Shown here: positions 6,880 through 13,835 of the stretch, piece by piece
How the letters are laid out: each line of letters opens with the position of its first letter
How positions within the stretch are numbered: the stretch's first letter is position 1
Assembly: GCA_030619955.1 (NCBI GenBank)
Contig: JAUXAK010000004.1
Coordinates: forward strand, 1 to 17,235
DNA length: 17,235 nt
Reading direction: 5' to 3'
Origin: an archaeon
Lineage (GTDB): Archaea > Nanobdellota > Nanobdellia > Pacearchaeales > UBA284
Translations under genes and position numbers: made by a program
The notes under the pieces: model-generated
Database searches by the model: none
The model's input: the letters and a program-made list of their open reading frames with translations, nothing else
What the model was told of the DNA's origin: nothing

Positions 6880-6888
6880 TATAAATAA
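6880..6888 (+). promoter_or_regulatory. TATA box and purine-rich leader before helical protein 2
   Basis: TATAAATAA lies about 85 nt before the ATG at 6968, so transcription would begin near 6910 and give a leader of about 55-60 nt with a GAGGA sequence (6951-6955). Upstream, 6780-6835 is almost pure A/G, a skewed tract of unknown meaning. Unlike neighbours with leaderless spacing, this gene seems to carry a real leader. Confidence 0.45.
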
Positions 6889-6967
6889 ATTGTTTTTTTA
6901 AATAAAAAGGAAATAGCAAGCATAAACAAGCAGGCAAGCAATAAAAGAAAAGAGGAAAATTTTTCTG

Positions 6968-7405
6968 ATGTTAAATGAAATTGAAAAAGAAAAGAAAATA
7001 GCGCAACATCTTTTTTATGTTAGCTTAAAGTACACAAAAACAGGTGATGTTATTCTTAATTTAATAACAAGATGGGAAAAAATGATTGATAATTGCATTG
7101 AGCTATTACTTAGAAAAGCAAAAAGATCTAAGAAAATAAAAGTAATTCCAACTGCACCCAAGGCAAGGGAAATTATAGTCAGGGAAATTTATAAAGACGA
7201 ACTTGTGAGCAAGGTTATGGACCTTTATGCTTTATTTAGACGTATTCCTAATCTTGAAATAATCAGAGAGCATGAATTCAGGAAGAATATTGCAGTAAGA
7301 ATAATAAATTCAGGGAAAGAAACAGTGATAAACATGGATAAACTTAAAGAATGGAATGCGCTTCTTGAAGATTTTATTAAATACATCAGACATATGGCAA
7401 AGTAA
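6968..7405 (+). CDS. Helical protein, paralog 2 of the pair upstream of minD
   Basis: 145 residues, basic, helical, with no membrane segment. IAQHLFYVSLKYTKTGDVI (11-29) is followed by a helix with RWEKMIDNCIELLLRKAKRS, then a linker rich in basic residues (IKVIPTAPKAREIIVREIYK) and a C-terminal part EFRKNIAVRI to MDKLKEWNALLEDFIKYIRH. The same order of motifs is in the preceding protein, although overall identity is low. It ends 48 nt before the MinD-type ATPase without an obvious promoter between, so the two are probably co-transcribed. Function unknown; a role with the ATPase in positioning, segregation or surface assembly is the context-based guess. Confidence 0.75.
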   Translation: MLNEIEKEKKIAQHLFYVSLKYTKTGDVILNLITRWEKMIDNCIELLLRKAKRSKKIKVIPTAPKAREIIVREIYKDELVSKVMDLYALFRRIPNLEIIREHEFRKNIAVRIINSGKETVINMDKLKEWNALLEDFIKYIRHMAK

Positions 7406-7453
7406 AAATCAAGCAAAAATAAAAAAGGGCAAAAGATATACAAAAAATATAAG

Positions 7454-8212
7454 ATGGCAAATGTAATTGCGATCGCTTCTGGAAAAGGAGGAGTTGGCAA
7501 GACAGTTACTGCTATAAACATTGCAGCTGCTTTAAATAAAAAAGGGAAAAAAGTTATAATTGTGGATGGAAATTTAACAACACCTCATGTAGCTTTGCAC
7601 TTTGGCTCTCCTGTTATTCCAATAACTTTAAATCATGTGCTGCAAAACAAACATGACATTAAAAAAGCAATATACAGGCATCATTCTGGCATAAAAATTG
7701 TGCCAGCATCCCTCTCTTTAAATCAGCTTAAAGGAATAAAACTTGAAAATTTTAAAAAAGCAATTAAAAAATTAAAAAAATTTGCTGATATAATAATTAT
7801 TGATTCTTGCCCTGGTTTAAATTATGAAGTTATGACAATATTATCCTCATTAGAATCAGATAATAATGATCAGGTTCTGGTTGTAACAGCCCCAAACATA
7901 CTATCTGTAACAGATGCATTAAAAACAATACAACTTGCTGAAAAATTAAATAAAAATGTTATGGGAATAGCTATTACAAGATTAAAGCATGATAACAAAG
8001 AACTTTCAATAAAAAACATTTCAAAAATAATTGAAAAACCAATCCTTGCAAAAGTTCCTGAAGATGATGCTGTAAGGGAAAGTTTAGCATTAAGAGATGC
8101 TGTTATACACACACATCCAAAAAGCAAAGCAGCTAAGGCTTATGAAAAGCTAGCTGAAAAAATCATTGGAATTGGAACAGAAGAAAAAGAACTTGAAGAG
8201 CAAGAATTTTAG
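7454..8212 (+). CDS. MinD/ParA-family (SIMIBI) ATPase
   Basis: 252 residues. The deviant Walker A motif SGKGGVGKT (9-17) has the signature lysine at 11 that marks the MinD/ParA/Mrp class, which dimerises on ATP. The switch region is VDGNLTTPHVALHF (37-50), and Walker B is ADIIIIDSCPG (111-121). VVTAPNILSVTDA matches the MinD segment that contacts the partner nucleotide. The family acts in positioning of division sites, chromosomes, plasmids or surface structures. The C-terminus (GIGTEEKELEEQEF) is acidic and lacks the amphipathic membrane-targeting helix of bacterial MinD, so it probably does not sit on membranes by itself and may use the two helical proteins upstream. The stop is TAG. Which member of the family it is cannot be told from sequence alone. 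Confidence 0.92.
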   Translation: MANVIAIASGKGGVGKTVTAINIAAALNKKGKKVIIVDGNLTTPHVALHFGSPVIPITLNHVLQNKHDIKKAIYRHHSGIKIVPASLSLNQLKGIKLENFKKAIKKLKKFADIIIIDSCPGLNYEVMTILSSLESDNNDQVLVVTAPNILSVTDALKTIQLAEKLNKNVMGIAITRLKHDNKELSIKNISKIIEKPILAKVPEDDAVRESLALRDAVIHTHPKSKAAKAYEKLAEKIIGIGTEEKELEEQEF

Positions 8213-8226
8213 AAAATTAGAAAAGA

Positions 8227-8234
8227 TTTATAAA
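8227..8234 (+). promoter_or_regulatory. TATA box for the tRNA-His/hisS transcript
   Basis: TTTATAAA lies just after the MinD stop. The predicted start of transcription is near 8256, about 127 nt before tRNA-His. The transcript would therefore carry a leader, the tRNA and hisS. Confidence 0.5.
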
Positions 8235-8275
8235 TTAATTTTTCTTCTTAATTTTATGGAAATGAAAATAAGCAC

Positions 8276-8398
8276 ATGGAGGTTTTTTCATCACTAGAAT
8301 TTTTTCTAGCTGTGCTTATATCTTTGATTATACTTCTTTATCTCAAAAGATTTTTAATGCCAAAATTCTTGAAAATAAATATGGTGGTAGTCGTATAA
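8276..8398 (+). CDS. Possible 40-aa single-helix membrane peptide overlapping tRNA-His
   Basis: ATG at 8276 to TAA at 8396-8398. It reads MEVFSSLEFFLAVLISLIIL, then LYLKRF and a basic stretch, then poly-Val where it runs into the tRNA gene. One membrane helix at about 7-24 with a basic inner end would be physically sensible. It lies about 20 nt after the predicted transcription start. Against it, the last 16 nt are the tRNA 5' end, so its stop is an accident of the tRNA sequence, and no ribosome-binding site is clear. It could be a leader peptide for the hisS transcript or a chance frame. Confidence 0.3.
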   Translation: MEVFSSLEFFLAVLISLIILLYLKRFLMPKFLKINMVVVV

Positions 8399-8455
8399 CG
8401 GTTGGTATATTCGGCTGTGGCCCGGATGGACTGGGTTCGATTCCCAGCTATCACC
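8383..8455 (+). tRNA. tRNA-His (anticodon GUG) with encoded G-1
   Basis: Taking G8383 as the extra G-1 gives a full cloverleaf. The acceptor is GTGGTAG (8384-8390) with CTATCAC (8448-8454), one G-T pair, and C73 is at 8455 opposite G-1, which is the histidine identity element. T8 is at 8391. The D stem starts G8393 with G-T and A-T pairs and a GG in the loop. The anticodon stem is TTCGG/CCGGA with loop CTGTGGC, anticodon GTG at 8417-8419. The T stem is CTGGG/CCCAG with loop TTCGATT. No CCA is encoded. The gene for histidyl-tRNA synthetase starts 30 nt downstream. Confidence 0.95.
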
Positions 8456-8465
8456 CTTATAGAAA

Positions 8466-8471
8466 GGAGGT
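8466..8471 (+). promoter_or_regulatory. Strong Shine-Dalgarno site of hisS
   Basis: GGAGGT lies 14 nt before the hisS ATG, rather far but by far the best ribosome-binding sequence in the window. It fits a gene read from the middle of a tRNA-containing transcript instead of a leaderless mRNA. Confidence 0.65.
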
Positions 8472-8485
8472 AATAAAGTAAAAAA

Positions 8486-9637
8486 ATGGAAACTGTAAAA
8501 GGATTTTGTGATTTTTCAGGAGCTGAGGCATTGAAAAGAGAAAAAATCAAAGAAATTATTATTCAGAAGTTTAAAGATTATGGATTCATGCCAGCTGAAA
8601 CTCCAATAATAGAATATGAAAAGTTTGTAAAATCAGATAGTCAAGATGAAGTTATAAGTGACATTTTCAAGCTTAAAGATAAAGGTAAAAGAAATTTAGC
8701 ATTAAGATATGAATTTACATTTCAACTTAAAAGACTAGCAAAAAACAAAAAACTTCCTTTTAGAAGATATCAGATAGGGGGAGTATTTAGAGATGAACCA
8801 GTTTCTGCAACCCGCTTTCGACAAATTACCCAGTGTGATGTTGATGTTATAGGTTCTACAGTAAGAGATGAAACAGAGATCCTTAAACTTAGCTCAGAAA
8901 TCTTAAAAAAATTAAAAATTAATGCAATAATTCTAATTAACAACAGAAAGCTATTAAATGAAATTCTAGAAGAACAAAAAATTAAAAATAAAGCTGAAGT
9001 TATCAAAGAGATTGATAAACTTGACAAGATTCCTGAATCTGAAGTTAAAAAAAATTTAAAAAAATATAATGCTCAAAACTTGTTAAATATTTTCAAGAAA
9101 CCAGAGTCTTATTTTAAAAAATACAAAGCTTATAGAGAAATTGAAGCTCTAAAAAAATATTGTGGCTTTTATAAAGTAAAAGTCAAATTCTTGCCAAGTC
9201 TTGCTCGCGGTTTAGCATATTATAATGGAAGCATATTTGAAATAAAATCAAAAAAAATGAAAGAAACAATTATTTCAGGTGGCTCTTATCTTATAAATAA
9301 AATTCAATCAACAGGAATTTCTTTTGGTTTGGAGAGATTAAGTATTTTATCTGACATTAAAACAGATAATATTAAAGTTTTAATTATTTCAATAAATCAG
9401 GAAAAAGAAGCTATTAAAATCGCAGAACAATTAAGAAAAAAAAGCATTTCATGTATTATAATGGATAAAGTTTCTAAAGCTCTTGATTATGCAAACAAGC
9501 AAAAAATTTCTTTTGTGCTGTTTATTGGAAAAAAGGAATTAGAAAAAAAGAAAATTAAATTAAGAAACATGATAACAGGAAAAGAAAATTTACTAAATCT
9601 CAATAAAATAATTAAAATACTAAAAGCTAAGAAGTAA
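8486..9637 (+). CDS. hisS: Histidyl-tRNA synthetase
   Basis: 383 residues, a compact class II aminoacyl-tRNA synthetase (about 420 is usual) that joins histidine to tRNA-His using ATP. It opens with VKGFCDFSG, the KG-x-x-DF entry motif. Motif 1 is near 34-47 (FMPAETPIIEYEKF). Motif 2 runs 92-123, with catalytic FRDE (101-104) and TRFRQITQCDVDVIG. The histidine-specific HisA loop is LARGLAYYNGSIFEI (239-253), containing the Arg (R241) expected to activate histidine. Motif 3 is GGSYLINK to FGLERLSIL (265-288). A Rossmann-like anticodon-binding domain fills 296-383. In RGLAYY the usual RGLDYY Asp is Ala, an oddity worth checking. It has a GGAGGT site upstream and its own cognate tRNA gene directly before it. 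Confidence 0.95.
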   Translation: METVKGFCDFSGAEALKREKIKEIIIQKFKDYGFMPAETPIIEYEKFVKSDSQDEVISDIFKLKDKGKRNLALRYEFTFQLKRLAKNKKLPFRRYQIGGVFRDEPVSATRFRQITQCDVDVIGSTVRDETEILKLSSEILKKLKINAIILINNRKLLNEILEEQKIKNKAEVIKEIDKLDKIPESEVKKNLKKYNAQNLLNIFKKPESYFKKYKAYREIEALKKYCGFYKVKVKFLPSLARGLAYYNGSIFEIKSKKMKETIISGGSYLINKIQSTGISFGLERLSILSDIKTDNIKVLIISINQEKEAIKIAEQLRKKSISCIIMDKVSKALDYANKQKISFVLFIGKKELEKKKIKLRNMITGKENLLNLNKIIKILKAKK

Positions 9638-9662
9638 AATTAAGAAATAAGTAAAGAATAAG

Positions 9663-9717
9663 CTTTCTGTCTTTCTCTTTATCCCTTCTCATTACTCTTT
9701 TGTTCTTTTTTGTTTTA
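9663..9717 (+). terminator. Pyrimidine-rich termination region after hisS
   Basis: Immediately after hisS the plus strand becomes almost all T and C with several T runs, the last TTCTTTTTTG at 9704-9713. It is a plausible terminator, lying between two convergent genes. Confidence 0.5.
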
Positions 9718-10113
9718 TACTTTCACTAGTATTAATATTGATGCAATCAAAGTTAGTATTGGTCCTACTATAAAGCCAAATGGGGGTGTTATTAATGCAA
9801 TAATACTAAACACAAGCAATACAATAGATGATGTTCTCGGGTTCTTGCGTAAAGTTCTTGTTGTAATTAACATCACAATACCACAAATTATATTTGGTAA
9901 TGATGCTAAAGCACCTACCCCTCCTAAAAAGAAAGTCAATGTTGCAACAAAAAGAGCTGCAAGCACTCCTGCTACTAGTGTTATAATTGCACCTGTAATT
10001 GTAAGCAAATAAGCTGACTGTATTGTAGATACTGCTTTTGCTTTTACTACCTTTGCCTTAACTTTAGTTTTTACTTTTGTTTTTGCTCTCACCACTTTTT
10101 TCCTTTTTGCCAT
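9715..10113 (-). CDS. Small four-helix membrane protein with very basic N-terminus (DUF4064-like)
   Basis: 132 residues if started at the ATG at 10113 (MAKRKKVVRAK). This start is preferred over one 48 nt upstream because a TATA box lies 25 nt before it, and because the Lys-rich tail (KTKVKTKVKAKVVKAKAV) then begins the protein. Four hydrophobic segments follow at about 34-57, 60-80, 94-111 and 114-131. The third and fourth are joined by TPPFGFIVGPIL, a Gly/Pro turn seen in DUF4064-type small membrane proteins; this family name is tentative. The basic tail should lie in the cytoplasm. No enzyme motif is visible. It converges with hisS. Confidence 0.75.
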   Translation of the reverse strand: MAKRKKVVRAKTKVKTKVKAKVVKAKAVSTIQSAYLLTITGAIITLVAGVLAALFVATLTFFLGGVGALASLPNIICGIVMLITTRTLRKNPRTSSIVLLVFSIIALITPPFGFIVGPILTLIASILILVKV

Positions 10114-10132
10114 GTTTTTACGAAGATTTTTA

Positions 10133-10142
10133 CATTTAAAAA
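10133..10142 (-). promoter_or_regulatory. TATA box of the DUF4064-like gene
   Basis: TTTTTAAATG on the minus strand, centred about 25 nt upstream of the ATG at 10113; leaderless spacing that decides the start. Confidence 0.6.
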
Positions 10143-10365
10143 TCTTTTTAATGTGATACATTGGGGTATTAATAGATGTTGTAGTAAGAGTTTTAAAAGT
10201 TAATTTCTTAGAATTTCTATAATAATTATAAATTACAAAAATGGGAACTGGAGTACAAAATTTTGTTAAAAAATTCTTAGAATCAAAAGATTTATTGAAT
10301 TTAAAAAAAAGGAAAATTAAAAACTAAAAAGTGGTAGCATAATTATATATATTTCAAAATATACA
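10143..10365. other. Divergent intergenic region, no firm gene
   Basis: AT-rich spacer between divergent genes. It contains one 28-codon frame on the plus strand (10241-10327, starts MGTGVQNFVKKFLESK) that ends in a Lys-rich tail. It lacks a ribosome-binding site and a TATA box at a fitting distance, so it is not called as a gene. Confidence 0.4.
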
Positions 10366-10375
10366 TTTATATAAA
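10366..10375 (+). promoter_or_regulatory. TATA box of the 86-aa gene/glycosyltransferase pair
   Basis: TTTATATAAA centred about 37 nt before the ATG at 10407. Transcription would start near 10396, leaving a short leader that holds AGAGGT (10397-10402), four bases before the ATG. Confidence 0.6.
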
Positions 10376-10406
10376 AAAGATGAAAACATCCTAAAAAGAG
10401 GTAAAA

Positions 10407-10667
10407 ATGGACAAGTCAATTAGGGTTGAAATGCCTATTAAACAAAATAGTATTGTTATTTCTAAATATAAAACTATTGGTGGATTGAAAAAAAAATATA
10501 AAAATTTGTTTTTTATTAAATATATCTTCTTAGACCCAAAAGACAATAAATTGAAGGGAGTAAACCCTCCAGAGGAGTTTCCATTAGTTGCTAATGCTTA
10601 TTTGACTGTTGCAGGGAATTTTGATGAGATAATAAAGTTATCAAAAGAATTAACGAGTCCTGTGTAA
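10407..10667 (+). CDS. Small protein of unknown function before the glycosyltransferase
   Basis: 86 residues, basic, with beta-type segments and no signal or membrane helix (SIRVEMPIKQNSIVISKY, then KKKYKNLFFIKYIFLDP and NAYLTVAGNFDEIIKL). The start is supported by AGAGGT at a good distance and by the TATA box. It is followed after 19 nt by the GT2-like gene, so the two are likely one operon. I do not recognise it. It could be a regulator or accessory subunit of the glycosyltransferase. Confidence 0.65.
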   Translation: MDKSIRVEMPIKQNSIVISKYKTIGGLKKKYKNLFFIKYIFLDPKDNKLKGVNPPEEFPLVANAYLTVAGNFDEIIKLSKELTSPV

Positions 10668-10686
10668 ATATCAGAATTTATTTAAA

Positions 10687-11493
10687 ATGAATGTTGTTTT
10701 GATATTCCCCGTAACTAACAATTCTAAAAATATTCCATCAATCCTCTCTGAATTTAGAGGTAATATAGCTCCTAAACTTATAGTTCTTGGGGCAGAAAAA
10801 ATAGAAATAAAATTTGCTGGAACAAATTATATTTTCGTGAGAACAAATCAGAGTTTAGAAGGACAACCAAAAGGGCAAGGAATTTTAGAATGTTTAAAAA
10901 ATTATGCTTATCCCATAGATTATGTTATTATGTGTGATGGTTCTGGGGCAATACCTTATAATTATCTAATACCTATATTTCAAGAATTAGTGTCAGATCC
11001 CAATATACATTGTGTCCTAGCTAACAGGGGAAAAAATAAAGCTATTAATGAAATAAGATACCTCATTGAGGGATTTGAAGTTTTTATTCTTAAAAAATTC
11101 CATAATCATCAAAGAGAAATACCTGATGGGCAATGTGGTCTCTGGGGTTATAAAGCAGGTAAATTAAATATTAATGACAGCCAAAAAGAGATAAAATTGA
11201 CTGCAAAATCTTATGAAATTGAGCTCGATTTATTGAGTGAAATCTTAGAAAAAAAGTTGGAATATTCGTTTGTAAATGTTCAATTACCTCTGAGAATTGT
11301 AAAAAGTTCATTTATATATAAGAATAACTTGACAAAAATGAAATTCCTTTTAGATAAGTATGAAAAACTAAAAGATTGCATTAGGAGTTATCTTAAAGAA
11401 TTTGAAGAAGAAAATATAGATAATGTATCTAAAGAGAATGTTAAAGAAGAATGGGAAAAATATAAGAATGATTTATTTAAATTGATTAAATAA
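10687..11493 (+). CDS. Divergent GT2-like (dolichol/polyprenyl-phosphate) glycosyltransferase
   Basis: 268 residues. The order of motifs follows the GT-A fold of DPM1/ALG5-type enzymes, which move a sugar from a nucleotide onto a polyprenyl phosphate. The N-terminal strand is VVLIFPVTNNSKNIPSIL (3-20), where the usual family motif is P-x-x-N-E. A GQGILECLKNYA helix precedes the acidic site VIMCDGSGAIP (80-90). ANRGKN (112-117) stands where these enzymes have a GSR-type turn. PDGQCGLWGYK (146-156) corresponds to the D-x-Q-C-G motif near the acceptor site, and YEIELDLLSEIL (176-187) to the E-x-x-L-L helix. There are no membrane helices. The first-strand Glu is absent and the acidic site is DGSG rather than DxD, so substrate or activity may differ. 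The C-terminal 60 residues are helical and charged. It may serve the N-glycosylation suggested by the sequon-rich surface proteins nearby. Confidence 0.65.
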   Translation: MNVVLIFPVTNNSKNIPSILSEFRGNIAPKLIVLGAEKIEIKFAGTNYIFVRTNQSLEGQPKGQGILECLKNYAYPIDYVIMCDGSGAIPYNYLIPIFQELVSDPNIHCVLANRGKNKAINEIRYLIEGFEVFILKKFHNHQREIPDGQCGLWGYKAGKLNINDSQKEIKLTAKSYEIELDLLSEILEKKLEYSFVNVQLPLRIVKSSFIYKNNLTKMKFLLDKYEKLKDCIRSYLKEFEEENIDNVSKENVKEEWEKYKNDLFKLIK

Positions 11494-11551
11494 TTTTTTT
11501 TAGCTAAATAACCTCTTACTAACTTACCACTGCATTAACACAAAAAGAAGA

Positions 11552-11560
11552 TTTTTAAAT
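11552..11560 (+). promoter_or_regulatory. TATA box for the KKGQITLF-type protein
   Basis: TTTTTAAAT centred 34 nt before the ATG at 11590. A second candidate, TATTATAAA (11572-11580), would instead favour the in-frame ATG at 11608, so the start is undecided between these two. Confidence 0.45.
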
Positions 11561-11589
11561 AACGTTTCTTATATTATAAACATCATATT

Positions 11590-12399
11590 ATGAAAAACAT
11601 TATAAATATGAAAAAAAGAAATAAAAACAAAAAAGGACAGATTACACTTTTTATTATTATTGCAGTTGTCATAGTTGCTGTCATTTTGTTAATTATTTTT
11701 TTACAAAAAATTCCAAAAAAAGAGCTTCTTGAAGCTGATGTTGCAAAAATAAAAAGTTATCTTAGTGATTGTCTTGAATTAAAAACAAAGGAAAGCATTC
11801 TTGTCATTGCAAAACAAGGCAGCTATTATATTATGCCAGATGAATCAATTGAGTTTTTAACTGAAAGTGTTCCTTATTATTGGCTTGAAAACAAAAGTCT
11901 TGTGCCTTCAATTGAAACAGTTGAGCAAGAATTAGCATCTTATATTAAAGAAAGTTTTTCAGAGTGCATAACAGATATACCTTATATAACTGGGCTAGAG
12001 GAATATGAATCTAATTTTTCAACAGAGAGTTGTTCTGCTGAAGTTGAAATTGCTGAACAGCTTGTAAAAATAACTATTTATTGTCCTGTTACAATAAAAA
12101 AAATAGATGTTTCTTCAATAATATCAGACTTTGATACAGAAATAGAATGTGGCTTTAAAAAACTTTATAGTGTTTCAAGCCAAATTGTAAATGATTATGC
12201 TGAAAATCCAGGCTATCTTTGTTTAAGTTGTTTAGATGATTTAATAATCAATCATAATGTCACAATCGGAGTAAACACAATTTCAATAGAAGAAATTGAA
12301 GATATAGCAGTACTTGAAGAAAATTATATTTTTATAGTTACTGATAAAAATTTATTTAATGGCAAAAATCTTAGCTGGCAATTTATTTTAAAAAAATAA
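11590..12399 (+). CDS. Membrane-anchored protein with class III-like signal (KKGQITLF)
   Basis: 269 residues (263 if started at 11608). After a Lys/Asn-rich start comes KKGQITLFIIIAVVIVAVIL (14-33), then a hydrophobic core to about 39 and a KIPKKELLEADVAKIKSYL stalk. K-K-G-Q-x-T/S-L resembles the class III (type IV prepilin-like) signal cut by EppA between G and Q, but the fifth residue after the cut, normally Glu, is Phe here. The outer region contains SDCLELKTKESILVIAKQGS, PYYW, then VEQELASYI, a motif order I recognise from a widespread uncharacterised DPANN surface family. There are several Cys (positions about 60, 127, 150, 166, 189, 210 and 213). It is followed after only 3 nt by the next surface-protein gene, so the two form an operon. 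Either an anchored or a pilin-like surface protein. Confidence 0.7.
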   Translation: MKNIINMKKRNKNKKGQITLFIIIAVVIVAVILLIIFLQKIPKKELLEADVAKIKSYLSDCLELKTKESILVIAKQGSYYIMPDESIEFLTESVPYYWLENKSLVPSIETVEQELASYIKESFSECITDIPYITGLEEYESNFSTESCSAEVEIAEQLVKITIYCPVTIKKIDVSSIISDFDTEIECGFKKLYSVSSQIVNDYAENPGYLCLSCLDDLIINHNVTIGVNTISIEEIEDIAVLEENYIFIVTDKNLFNGKNLSWQFILKK

Positions 12400-12402
12400 A
12401 AA

Positions 12403-13762
12403 ATGAAAAAAATTTTATTATCCATGTTTATAACTTTGACACTTTTGATATTCATCGTCTTATTAATTTCTAGTTCTTTAATAAATAGCCAGACACAAGA
12501 AGAAAAAGTTTATGCTAAGATATCCAAAGATTGTGCTTTAGAATTTGTTGAAAGACAACCAGATGGCATGTATGCATTTTGTAGTGGTCGTCGTGAATTT
12601 TGTTCTCAAATAACAAGATTGAAATATAAAATTATTAAATCAGTATCAGATGATGACATAGATATTTTTAGTGAAAAATATGCTAAAGAGATCATCAAAA
12701 CCTATAATCAAATTTATAGAGCATTAAGATTTGGACTTCAAATTAAAAATGAAATTAATCTTAGTGAAGAAGGAAAAATACTTGGTGGCTTGATGACAGG
12801 CACAATTAGTAAAGCTACATATGTTTTTTCTAATATAAAAGGCATTGTAAGAGTAGATAAATACCACAATATTATTTTTGAACCAGGAACTAGTTGTATT
12901 CTTGATGATAAATCTTTTTTATGCTTATAGCGAAACAAAGCTTAAAGTTAGTGAAGATGATATTTGGGCCCAAGGCAACTTTAAATTTGGAGAAATTGAA
13001 TTGACTTTTGAGGGATTTAGTTCTTTGTTTTGTAAAGGAGATTCATATGCATGTACAGAAACAATAGAAGAAAAACCAGAAGAACCTCCTAAAACAAGAA
13101 CAAAAGTAAAAGCAAAAGAAAAGATTGAAGTAATAACACCAAATGGTGCTAAAATTACTGTTGAAGAAGGAGATATTATTTATGAAATAGAAACATATGG
13201 AGAGAGTTGGATAAAAAGTGGCAGTAAAGGAGAAAAAAAGATTATCGAATATGGCTATGAAAAAACAACTGAAATTGATATTATTAAAGGTAAAGTTTTC
13301 TACAAAGTCTCAAAACCAATAGGACCACCTAAACCCTCAGAAATAGAAGTTAGAACAACAAATGTAAAAGTTGGAAAGAATGAGTATAAAGCTGAAACTC
13401 CAGCAGGAAAAAATCGAGAAGAAAAAGAAAAAGAATTAGAGGAACTTGGAAAGAAATTTAAGGAATATGACAATAAAAAATACAAAAAATATCTAAGAGA
13501 ATATAACAACCTAAGAAAAGAATATAAGGACTCTGAGGAAAAACTTAATGAGTATGAAAGACTATCTGTCAAAGAAGCAAGAAAGCTGGAAGAATTAGAA
13601 ACGAAATATGATGAAATAAAAAAAGTTTTTGAAGAATTTAAGGAAGATCGTCTAGACTGGTATGAGATATATCAAATTAAGTTAGAAATTAATAAACTAA
13701 AAAAAGAACTTGGAGTAAAGATTAGTTCATTAACAACAGATTTATTAATTTATTTTATTTAA
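12403..13762 (+). pseudogene. Surface protein with FecR-like domain and coiled coil, split by a frameshift
   Basis: The first frame runs from ATG 12403 to TAG 12928-12930 (175 aa); a second frame covers the rest to TAA at 13760-13762. Removing one T from the T6 run at 12915-12920 joins them into a 452-residue protein reading ILDDKSF-YAYSETKLK across the join, with no other break. The second part has no start or ribosome-binding site of its own. The joined protein has a signal/anchor helix (about 5-27), a helical outer part with Cys, a Pro/Glu linker with a likely disulfide (FCKGDSYAC), a FecR-like beta domain (about 240-335: VITPNGAKITVEEGDIIYEI, DIIKGKVFYKV, VRTTNVKV), and a long charged coiled coil (about 337-440). 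The family has no known enzyme activity. The break may be a real mutation, an assembly error in a homopolymer, or less likely programmed slippage. Confidence 0.75.
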
Positions 13763-13835
13763 ATAGAAGCTTTTGATCTAAAGAATTTAGGAATGTATTG
13801 TAGTTTCTCATATTCTGTTATTAATCTATTTTGAT

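Noticed and set aside
8256..8297. A 13-codon frame (MEMKISTWRFFHH) at the predicted transcription start
   Set aside because: Too short and without any support; could be an attenuator-type leader with two His codons before hisS, but two His codons alone are weak evidence and no terminator hairpin is seen.
10114..10161. Upstream start of the DUF4064-like membrane protein at 10161
   Set aside because: The TATA box lies inside this extension at the right distance for the ATG at 10113, so the extra 16 residues are unlikely to be translated.
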